Positions 55,700-64,000 of a stretch of DNA of 64,000 nt are shown here, piece after piece. The DNA is taken from assembly GCF_022605165.1 (NCBI RefSeq), contig NC_063072.1:1-64000 (forward strand), read 5' to 3'. A program made the translations under genes and the position numbers. Under the pieces are notes generated by a model. That model was given only the letters and a program-made list of their open reading frames with translations. It had not been told where the DNA came from and made no database searches. Each line of letters starts with the position of its first letter. Within the stretch, counting starts at the first letter, position 1. The stretch comes from Purpureocillium takamizusanense (Eukaryota > Ascomycota > Sordariomycetes > Hypocreales > Ophiocordycipitaceae).

Positions 55700-56153
55700 A
55701 GGTGTGTATCATGGCCATGACCTGACAAGCATGTCTACCGCCGAATAGACTCGGACTCTACCCGATGTACTTCGTACTCCGGCCCGCGTCGTTTGGTGCA
55801 TGGCATTGCCTCGATGGTGTGCTGTGCTGTACTGTGCTCGCCGTAGGTCCAGTCTCGAGTTGCGGTGATGATGACGATGACGAAGACAAACATGGGCAAA
55901 TGACGGAGCATTTCACTGCCACGATAATGTGCTGTGCTCCTTGTGGGTAGTCAGCTGTGGTTATATGAGGATGACGACGATGATATGGGCAGAGGGGGCA
56001 TATCACATCACTGCCACGAGAGAAGGGCGTGGGAACGTGTCGTTTACGTATAAAAGTTCACCGCGTTCCCCCCGACACTTCTTACACTCTATCCACCAGT
56101 CCAGCCAAGACAGCCCCAAGACCTAACGACCGGCAAGCAAGACACCCTCCTTT
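53342..56153. other. Long intergenic region with simple repeats
   Basis: No recognisable gene in 2.8 kb. It holds a poly-C run (about 54731-54746), CACCAC-type triplets near 55060-55080, and a (GT)n microsatellite at about 55672-55708. A minus-strand frame with a true ATG (53765-54133) matches nothing I know. Confidence 0.5.
55672..55708. repeat. (GT)n microsatellite
   Basis: GT dinucleotides run nearly unbroken, with GTAGGTGTGT at each end of the tract. Confidence 0.9.
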
Positions 56154-56225
56154 GTAAGACGGACCCTAGCCACAACGGACCTGAAATAGAGCCGCAACAG
56201 AGTCGCAATACTAACCTCCTTGCAG
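56154..56225 (+). other. Probable 5'-UTR intron of the GPI-protein gene
   Basis: GTAAGA donor at 56154, ACTAAC branch site near 56210 and TTGCAG acceptor at 56225, 72 bp. It lies about 110 bp upstream of the ATG in sequence without an ORF. Confidence 0.5.
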
Positions 56226-56261
56226 CCCGCGCCACTTCCTTCACACAACGCCCACCTCGCG

Positions 56262-56267
56262 TACACA

Positions 56268-56313
<46 letters not shown>

Positions 56314-56320
56314 CATATAT
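56262..56320. repeat. (AC)n(AT)n compound microsatellite in the leader
   Basis: About 20 AC units followed by ATATAT and ACATATAT, ending 15 bp before the start codon at 56335. Its length probably varies between strains. Confidence 0.9.
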
Positions 56321-56334
56321 CCAAACCGCCCAAC

Positions 56335-56682
56335 ATGATGGCCCCCAAGCTCAGCAACTTCCTCGCCGTCGTGCTCATGCTCCTCGGCCTCGTCGCCGCG
56401 CAGCAGACCACCAGCGTCCGCTCCACCGCCACGCCCTCCGTGACCAGCTCCTCGGCGGCGAGCAACAAGAGCACGGGCACGACCAGCAGCGCGGCCGGCA
56501 AGTCGGTCGCCGCGAACACGGCGAGCGGCACCGGCACCGCTGCCAAGTCGAGCGCGTCTGCCAGCGCCACCACGACCAAGAAGAGCGCGGGCAACAGGGC
56601 CGCCGGCGCCGGCGCCGACTCGACCCTCATCACCGTCTCGCTCGCCGCCGGCCTCGTCGTCTTCGGCGTCGCCATGTCCTAG
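56335..56682 (+). CDS. Small Ser/Thr/Ala-rich GPI-anchored wall protein
   Basis: An intronless 115-residue ORF. Residues 1 to about 22 are a signal peptide (MMAPKLSNFLAVVLM, cleavage at VAA-QQ). The mature part is almost only Ser, Thr, Ala, Lys and Gly (for example STATPSVTSSSAASNKS), so it should be heavily O-mannosylated. The C-terminus, AGAGADSTLITVSLAAGLVV to AMS, is a GPI-attachment signal: small omega residues then a hydrophobic tail. Such proteins coat the cell wall or membrane without enzymatic function. A shorter start at the second Met is equally possible. The gene is GC-rich, in contrast to its AT/CA-repeat leader. Confidence 0.8.
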   Translation: MMAPKLSNFLAVVLMLLGLVAAQQTTSVRSTATPSVTSSSAASNKSTGTTSSAAGKSVAANTASGTGTAAKSSASASATTTKKSAGNRAAGAGADSTLITVSLAAGLVVFGVAMS

Positions 56683-59015
56683 GTGACAATCTCTCGTTTC
56701 GGTAGTGGGGGTTCAGCAGCAGCGGACACCCAAGACGGCTTTCGCTGTCCGGAAGGGTGGCGCGGCCATTCGTGGTTTGCCGATGCTGTTCCCCCTGCGG
56801 CGCCTCTTTGCGGGGAGGACGTGGCACCACCGTCAAGAGGCTGGGGATACTGAAAGAAACACTACAATAACCCTGTTTTTCTTTTAAACATGTGGTTCGG
56901 AGGTTCTTGTAGTATATCGGAGGATGTTGTTCCATTCGTATAGAGCAGTCGATGTACATGGCATAGTGAAGGAAGCGAGGGTTTGGTTTGGGGGAGGCGA
57001 CTGGAATGCCGATGCGCAGGCGCCTTGCTTCGGCCCGCCCCTCGCCGCTCCCACAATGTTACTACTACTTCGTACTGATCGGTACCCGAAACACTCGCAT
57101 CCCGCTCGATGACGACCGCTCGACGGCCCGGCATGGCTGAGTTGCATGTTTTAGGTGACCTGCACAGCCCTGCTCGACGACCACTCGGACGGGTGCCGCC
57201 GAAACGGTTGCATTTCCAACCCCTTGTCGGCACCTGGCCTTGACCAGGCGTACTCATGGGCCAGTCGCAGTACTTATTAGAGTAGTAATCGTGCCTCTGG
57301 GAGAGCGCACTTGTTGTCTGATGAGTGCTGCACCAAGGGGATTTTGGCGTTGGGTCTGGGTCCGTGCAAAAGAAATGGCCAAAGACGCGGCACACTGAAC
57401 GTGGCACACTGACCGGCAGGCCGTGCGTACTGCGCAGATCCTCCACAGAAGATTGTCTTTGCGGGCCCGTCGTGGTGGAGATGCCGTCTCGCCTAATAAA
57501 TAAAGTTATGAGTGACGAGCATCTCGCCGGCGCTCGCTCGGGAGTCGGGCGTTTGCCAATGCCCTACATGCGGGCCAGGCACCGGTCATTTATTACTATA
57601 CCAAGACGTTGCATCGGAACGGTGTCGTAAACGAGCAAAACATACGACCGTCTGATGCGAAATGCAAACGCAGAGGCAAAGAGTCCCACGGTCCCACCTA
57701 CACGGGCGGCACACGGCCACTCTCCACCCAACACCGACATTGATGACCACGGCCCAAACTTTGACAGAGGGGTTGCCTGTGGTTGCAGTCGGACAACCAG
57801 CTCAAGGCCTGTGGCCTCGTACTGGATGAGAGCGGCACACCGTTGCTTTCATTGCGCATGGGCAGTTTGTGGCGCGGCCCATCCGTGCGTCTTCAAGGCC
57901 CCCTCTTCAGGTCGGACAGTTGAGTCCCCTTAGACATCAATACTTCCCAAACCCGCACTAACGACCGGTGAAAGCAAACTTCACCGACAGACACGTTGGA
58001 GGAGGCTTTCCGTTTTTCCGATACCAGGCGACATGGACATGACCGAGAGCACAGGGGGAGCAGCATCATTGACTTTCTACACGTATCAAACAGATGACAT
58101 GCCTCAATGGCCTGGTTGGCAACTACCCAGTTGCACTAGGGTAGGTACTGAGTGAAGCAGTCGCGGCTGCCTTGCGAGATGAACCCCGTGGGCTGCAGCC
58201 GAATTGAAGGTATACCCATGATGTGCGTACCTAATAACCATCCCAGACCAACACAACGGCGACGATTGCGCCATCCCGGTGACGCGACGCACCTCGGGTC
58301 ACACGGAGGCATGTCATGCCCATGCCGCCGCCAGCGCGACCCCGGCTTTGCCCCGACTCGCTGACGGCCATCGTCTCACATCAAAGTGTGTCCACACCAC
58401 ACGCAGCCCTTTTGACCTGGTGTTGATCATGGCTGCCATGTATCCCACGGACCAGAACCATCACACGCTTCATGTGCTGTCATGAATTCTTCTTCTTCTT
58501 TTTATCATCGAGCGAAGCAATTCCAATTCGAGTCCCTCCAAGGAAACCTCACCGAGATGCCGACAAAAGTCCGCGGCCTCCCCTGGCAGGGTTTTGGAGC
58601 CCGCAGTGGGGCAAATCGCCGGAGTCGGCATTGAAGCCACGTCTCCACCGCCCGAGGATTCGACCGACCGCATGAGCCGGAAAAAGAGTCACATCTCAAG
58701 GCCCTGCGAATGTGAATCATTGTCGATGCAGGCTCTCCTTCTTCTTCTTCCTACCTCTCCCCCCCAATTCAGCTCTCATCAGCGCACATTGAACGTCGAC
58801 GATCGCCCTCGCAGACGGACCAGCCCGACTCAACTCGGCACCGCGTCGACCCATTCTCTTCATCATCATTATCATCGCCACCAGCCTCACTCATCATCAA
58901 CCTGCTGACTCACTCAACCCGATCATCCCGGTTGCTTCCAACACGACACAACACAACACAGCAAGACAACACAAAACAAAACAAAATAAAACAAGGCACA
59001 GAATCATACTCCACC
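56683..59015. other. No supported gene
   Basis: Open frames on both strands but nothing recognisable. The final 150 bp before the deformylase is an A/C-rich leader (ACACAACACA-type), typical of well-expressed fungal genes. Confidence 0.5.
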
Positions 59016-59891
59016 ATGGCCATCGCCGACGACCACATCCTCACGCTCACGTGCCCCGACCAGCCCGGCATCGTGCACGCCGTCACCGCCGTCTTCGCCT
59101 CCCACGGGCACAACATCCTCGACCTCCAGCAGTTCAGCGACCCCGTCTCGCGGCGCTTCTTCATGCGCGTGCACTTTGGCCCCGCCGGCGAGGAGCGCCT
59201 CCTCACCACCGAGCACCTCCAGGCGCCCTTTGACGAGCTCGCCGCCTCGTGGTCCATGACCTACGACATCCGCCCCACGGCCCGCAAGACGCGCGTCCTC
59301 ATCATGGTGTCCAAGATCGGCCACTGCCTCAACGACCTCCTCTTCCGCATGAAGACGGGCCAGCTGCGCATCGAGGTCCCCGTCATCGTCTCCAACCACC
59401 CCGACTACGAACCCCTCGCCCGCAGCTACGGCATCGAGTTCCACCACCTCCCCATCGCCCCCGGGAACCCCAACAGCAAGTCGGAGCAGGAGTCGCGCGT
59501 CCTCGACCTCGCCCGCCGGCACGGCGTCGAGCTCATCGTCCTCGCCCGCTACATGCAGGTCCTCTCCCCGACCCTCTGCGAGGCCATGTCCGGCCGCATC
59601 ATCAACATCCACCACAGCTTCCTCCCCTCCTTCAAGGGCGCGAAACCCTACCACCAGGCCTACGAGCGCGGCGTCAAGATCACCGGTGCCACCGCCCACT
59701 TCGTCACCGCCGACCTCGACGAGGGCCCCATCATCGAGCAGAGGGTCGCCCGCGTCGACCACGCCATGGACACCAAGGAGCTGGCCGAGGAGGGCTCCAA
59801 CGTCGAGAGCCAGGTCCTCGCCGCCGCCGTCCGCTGGTACGCTGAGAAGAGGGTCTTTCTCAACGGCGTCAAGACGGTTGTATTTGCTTGA
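59016..59891 (+). CDS. purU: Formyltetrahydrofolate deformylase
   Basis: An intronless, GC-rich 291-residue ORF from CACCATGGCC, an ideal start context. The N-terminal ACT domain reads ILTLTCPDQPGIVHAVTAVF and NILDLQQFSDPVSRRFFMRV. The catalytic domain has RVLIMVSKIGHCLNDLLFRM, then RIINIHHSFLPSFKGAKPYH and TADLDEGPIIEQRV, carrying the Asn, His and Asp of formyltransferase-fold enzymes. It hydrolyses 10-formyl-THF to THF and formate, balancing one-carbon pools. The length equals bacterial PurU. Strong codon bias toward C-ending codons suggests a core, well-expressed gene, unlike most neighbours. A long antisense frame is a by-product of this bias. Confidence 0.95.
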   Translation: MAIADDHILTLTCPDQPGIVHAVTAVFASHGHNILDLQQFSDPVSRRFFMRVHFGPAGEERLLTTEHLQAPFDELAASWSMTYDIRPTARKTRVLIMVSKIGHCLNDLLFRMKTGQLRIEVPVIVSNHPDYEPLARSYGIEFHHLPIAPGNPNSKSEQESRVLDLARRHGVELIVLARYMQVLSPTLCEAMSGRIINIHHSFLPSFKGAKPYHQAYERGVKITGATAHFVTADLDEGPIIEQRVARVDHAMDTKELAEEGSNVESQVLAAAVRWYAEKRVFLNGVKTVVFA

Positions 59892-60317
59892 GCTGGCGCC
59901 TTAAATTAGATGGATGGCGCATCAAAATGTCCTTGGTTTGGATCCATCGAGTGTGTCATGGTTCGGCGGCATAGAAAGCGTGATTGAGAAACGACCCCTG
60001 ACGGCGTACAAAACACATTTGTTGCATGTCGCTCGCTTGGGCCTAGCTTTGCGATTGCCGTCGATTGCCGCTCAGCCAGCATCTTCACACAATACGAGCG
60101 CTGCGAGCATTGGCAGACAGACAGGGCAATCGATCAATGAATTGCAAACGGTCCACCCACTGTCCCAGCCCATGTGAGCCGTGTCATCCGACATGGCGCG
60201 ATAGTAACATGTTGATCCAGGCTATTCTATGACCCAACCGGCCCCATCTCCCATATATACATCGAGGGCTATTCGTCACTTCGTCACAGCATTTACCAAC
60301 CCCAAGCAGGCTACCAT
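59892..60317. other. Intergenic region between convergent genes
   Basis: Tails of the deformylase (+) and the arylsulfotransferase-like gene (-). No gene. Confidence 0.6.
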
Positions 60318-61565
60318 CTATCCTCGTCGCGGCACACTGTCCGAGTGCCCGAGAAAGCGCCAGTCCTTGTCCAGCGCAAGCACCCGCAAGTGACGCTCCG
60401 AATTGACCGGCACAGCTATCCTCGTTTCGAAACCCTGGCGCTCGACCGTCAAATGGTTGATGAACGCAGTGCTGTCCGCGGTCGGTCCACTCTGGAGCAC
60501 CCACGCGCGCACTTCGGTAGCTCCGTTCCAGCTCACGTACAAACTGGCCTCGTGCTCGTCGCCATCTCCCTCTGGGCGTACCGCTATTGACGGCTTCGTA
60601 TGCGGGTGACCTACCCAGGGGAACTTGGACACTCGGTATACCCGGCTGCTTCGCCCTCTCTGGGCTGTGTGTCGAGTACGACCGATACGCATTTCGCACA
60701 GCCGCTGCCCTTCTGGCGAAAGCTCAACAAAGCCTGAACTTTCGCTTCCATAACGTAATGTGTTTCCGTTGGGAAGAGCCTGCGTCCGGGCCAGATGCCG
60801 GGCTTCGGACGAATCCGTGGGATGGTCGGAGGCATGCCATTCGAAGATGAGGGCACCCGATTCAAGATCAATCTCCTGAAAGACGCTGCCGTGATCGTGC
60901 CGTGTAGAAGCGCCCGTCCGAGATCGCCTCTTCGTCTGCAGATCAATGGTGATGATCGCAGTGCCGTCATCAGTGATGAGGAGGCTCTGAACGTCGCCAT
61001 ATATGCCACCTCCAGGGCGGATTTCTTTGACCACGGTGTAGGTCTCGTCAAGCTTATTTCGACGCCGTTAGCCCAAGCCATCCCATGCTATGAGCCTATG
61101 CCCGCGCGATACAAGACGGAACGGCACAATTCTTACCATGATGTAATGCCCGACGTCCGAGTCCCCGTCACGGACCCAAAAAGTCATGTACAAAGCATTG
61201 TCGAAGCTCTGTACCCTCGCGTCCCTCGTCTCGGCCCAGCGCGTAGGCGTCCAAACCAGGTCCCCTCTGCCGTCAAAAACCGCCAACCCGGATCCATAGG
61301 CTTGCCAGCCGTCAGGCTCTATGAAGGTGAGCCCGCCATCGCATCGGTCATTCGCGAGCACGACCTCGACCTTGGGAGCGGCGGCGTCAAAAGAGCGATA
61401 CGTTTGCAGCGCCTCGGCTTCATAGCAGCCGCGGTCGCACCACGAGGAGGCTTCGATGCGGTCCTGTGTCGTGTCTTTGAGGGCGCTTAGGCGGACTTGA
61501 CGGGCGATGGATACGTGTAGCAAGCCCAAAAGGCCGAAGCCAAGATGCGCCGTGGGCGTGCGCAT
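60318..61565 (-). CDS. Arylsulfotransferase (ASST)-like protein
   Basis: Two exons (61137-61565, 60318-61052) joined by a GTAAGA...AAATAAG intron with a GCTAAC branch site give 387 residues. The N-terminus has a weak signal or anchor (LGFGLLGLLHVS). LQTYRSFDAAAPKVEVVL, GGLTFIEPDGW, GDLVWTPTRW and YIMLDETYTVVKEIRPGG are the start of the fungal ASST-type beta-propeller. Then come GSVFQEIDLESGALIFEWHA, SEARHLARTQALPNGNTLRY, GFVELSPEGQRLCEMRIG and RVYRVSKFPWVGHPHTKPSI. Bacterial ASST transfers sulfate from aryl esters to phenols. For fungal members this activity is not proven. At 387 residues it is shorter than many relatives, but all blades I can see are in frame. Confidence 0.85.
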
Positions 61566-64000
61566 TGATGGCTGTGGTGATTCGCGGGTACGTTCGTTCG
61601 GGACGTGTTATAGCTTAGTAGTAGGGGACGACGGATTGAAGTAGGAGAAGGGTTGAGCGAGGCAGCCCGGGTCACTCGGTGTTTTAGGGTGAACTCGACC
61701 GTAGTGAAATGTAAATGGGAAACGAGTCTATTGCACGTCCTGTCCCGGGGACACGAAATCGATGACGAAGAGGTTCGGGCGAGCGACGATGGCGCACGCA
61801 CGCACGGCCGTCAAAAGGTGCGACACCAGGAGAGGAGGGCAGGCCATGGCGGCGAACAGACCGAACCGGATACCACCAGCATTAGTAGCTAGATCTCCTC
61901 CTCCTCTTGCTCCTTCTCACACGCAGATGACTTGGCGCGCATCGAGTTGGAAACCCCCCAGATCCGTGCCTACCGCAGCTTCCGACCGGGGGGGGATCTG
62001 CTGCCAAGAATTAGACTTTATCACCGAAGGCTGCGATTACATGTTCGGCAGAAGGAGGGAGGAGCATCCACGCCGTGACTCGTGCCAGCCACCCATCCAG
62101 CCAAGTCAAGTAATCAGTCATGCGTCGTGGTCGTGGTGGCCCCTGCCCCTCCCCCCGCAGAGTAAGAGTCTCGGGTCATGGTGATGGCCAAGATGAACTG
62201 GGGGGTCCACGACTCCACGCTAGGAAGTTTAGTGATGGCGGCTTGCTTGCTGCTTGTTCTTGTGATGTAGTACTTGCACTTGGGCGAACCGAACCGCTAG
62301 CATCAGCAGACTTGCAGTTTAAACATTGGGCCCCCGGATTTTACGGAGCTTGGCCGGACATCCCGCACGACGCGCGGTGAACAGGCAGGCGGCTCGTCGG
62401 TCGGTCGAGACAGGAACCCCTTCCCTCCCTTGGGGGGCGGTGCGGTGCGCATTACTAGTAGGTTATTAGCTGTTCTGCCCGGCGGCTCGACGGCTTGGCG
62501 GTATCATGACAAACATGCGACGAAGATGTCCATGCGCCCACACAACGAGAGTGTCAGACGTCAATCAAAACAACGATCAAAGTCACGGGCTTCTGTACAG
62601 CGAGCGAGTGAGCGTCACCGTCCGTCCAGAGGAGCGAGCAGCCGCGCAGGTCTGCTCCGTTGCACCCACTGACAAGAAGCCGTCGCGACCATACCCCCTC
62701 CATGTCTTAGAGCGTCTGTCGCGCCGGCATCTTATCTGTCGCCTAAAAACATCCCTCACTTAGCACTCCAACAGCTGCGTTCATCACCGTTTCTCCGGAA
62801 CGGCTTCGCTTTGTTTCCCAGCAACATGATGAGCTTAGGTCCCAGGGCCGTCCCGAACTATGAGGGTGGCTTTGCCCGCCACGTCATCGGCGAAAAATGC
62901 GCCGCGCCCGTGGGCGGTGCACGAGCGACGCCCTTGTAACGGCGAGCGGGATTGACGACCATGGCCAGCGAGAGGCTGCGGGCGTCGAACCGTCTAGCCA
63001 AGCATCGGCTCATGATTATTCAAAGGGGGTTGAAATGGCGTCATACACAGTACTCCGTAGTAAGTTAGTATATATACTGGTTCATAGTCCAGAGTCCAGA
63101 CACTCACTCCCTTGTTGGAGAAAAGCCAAGAGGCTCGGCATTCCCCGCCAAGCCAGTCATGACACTGATGGATTGATTGATGAACCAGGGCAGGGGAGGC
63201 ATGAGCCTCGCTGTGGGACCGCGCGGCTGTTGTACGCGTTTGCACGGCACGCGATGCTTATTATTTACACAGGTGGGACGGCGGCCTCCCTAGCCAGTGC
63301 TTTCCGTGGCACAGTGGGCGGGCGCCTGGGAGATGCCAGGCGTCCTCTTTACGTACTAGGGATATCGTTGCCATGTGGCCATGGGTGACGATGCTGGGGA
63401 ATCGGCGCGTTTTGTCAGCGCTGGAGCCGTCGCAACACGCTTATTTGCATTGGTGTTTGCATCGTCCCGCCCGAGCTCGCTCCTCCGTCTCCATTGTCGG
63501 CGAATTTTGAAGCGCTTTTGTCGCAGCAACAATTCTAGCCTGTTGAGAGGGCGCTCTGTGGCCGAGCCTATTCTGCAGCGCCCATCGCACGGAAGCACCC
63601 GTGAAGCCTGATCGCTAACCGTCGAAACCTCGCACCCCTTTCGGCACGCCGAGGGTATGAAGACGCGGTGGTATATGCGAACTGCTGACAAGGGGCGCCT
63701 GGTTCGGGATGTTTTTTTTTTGCCGGCCCCAGTTCATGGGCCGTCGCAACCTTGATCAATAGCATCCCAGTCCTGGACGAGGTGCTGCGCAAGTCGCCTG
63801 TTATAGCGACATGGAATGTCTACTATGACGCTGGGACCGCCGTGGCTCCGCCGCCGCCCACCAAGCGCAGATGATGAGCACCTCTTGTTGTTGGCAACAA
63901 AGTGCTTGGCACTCTTCGCATGCCCACGCCTTGAACTTTTCGCCGGGCAAGGCAGGCAAGGCAGGCAAAGGGGAAACACTAAGAAAAGGGTAAGGGCTAG
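61566..64000. other. No supported gene to the window end
   Basis: ASST promoter followed by 2.4 kb of GC-moderate sequence with only overlapping short frames. Poly-T run at about 63711-63720, and AGGCAAGGC tandem copies near 63946-63970. A gene starting beyond the window may have its promoter here. Confidence 0.5.

Noticed and set aside
59004..59762. 252-residue minus-strand ORF opposite the deformylase
   Set aside because: Low-complexity Val/Gly/Asp/Glu text produced by the strong C-ending codon bias of purU; no domain.
1..64000. A single PKS/NRPS-type biosynthetic cluster
   Set aside because: No backbone synthase or pathway regulator is present; the P450s, transporter and CmcJ relic are scattered and mostly broken.
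1..64000. CRISPR array or prokaryotic mobile element
   Set aside because: No regularly spaced repeats, no Shine-Dalgarno operons; introns and telomere show a eukaryote.

Overview
The window is the left end of a filamentous-fungal chromosome. It opens with about 26 copies of CCCTAA, the C-rich telomere strand. About 2 kb of TA-rich sequence follows, which looks like repeat-induced point mutation (RIP). Short GT-AG introns, Zn-cluster-free accessory genes, a HET-domain gene, a fungal rhodopsin-like gene and a fossil mitochondrial block in the order cox1-trnR-nad1 all point to a Sordariomycete. The mitochondrial gene order suits Hypocreales. The species cannot be named from the sequence alone.

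Layout. 1-2.2 kb: telomere and TA-rich subtelomere. 2.2-3.1 kb: the first gene, a secreted protein of unknown family. 5.6-9.5 kb: a gene graveyard with a CmcJ/NvfI-type oxidoreductase relic, a P450 C-terminal relic facing it, and a Sulfotransfer_4-type pseudogene split by a nuclear mitochondrial DNA insertion (NUMT). 11.8 kb: a ten-cysteine secreted peptide. 12.3-14.5 kb: a DHA-type MFS transporter, complete except for one in-frame stop. 14.6-15.25 kb: TA-rich RIP-like block. 15.4-17.3 kb: an intact six-exon NCS1 permease. 20.5-22.8 kb: a short chitin-synthase-like GT2 enzyme. 24.5-25.6 kb: a secreted esterase. 26.2 kb: another P450 relic. 28.6-37.1 kb: a metabolic block of GMC oxidoreductase, GNAT, UNC93-like MFS, TauD-like dioxygenase and amino-acid permease. 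38.7-43.7 kb: rhodopsin-like membrane protein, second GNAT, and an OrdA-like P450 with one frameshift. 44.3-45.3 kb: two non-coding terminal-inverted-repeat elements. 45.7-48.4 kb: cysteine-rich small proteins. 49-50.9 kb: HET-domain protein. 52.3-53.3 kb: four-helix membrane protein. 56.3 kb: GPI-type Ser/Thr-rich wall protein. 59-61.6 kb: formyltetrahydrofolate deformylase and an arylsulfotransferase-like protein. The last 2.4 kb shows no supported gene.

Exon-intron models were rebuilt by hand from splice sites, reading frame and family motifs. In every multi-exon model called intact, the summed exon length is an exact multiple of three. Decay is concentrated near the telomere and house-keeping metabolism (the deformylase) lies at the distal end, a usual subtelomere-to-core gradient. 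The genes do not form one obvious biosynthetic cluster. The best functional unit is the 30-37 kb uptake and oxidation block, which includes a divergently transcribed transporter/dioxygenase pair.
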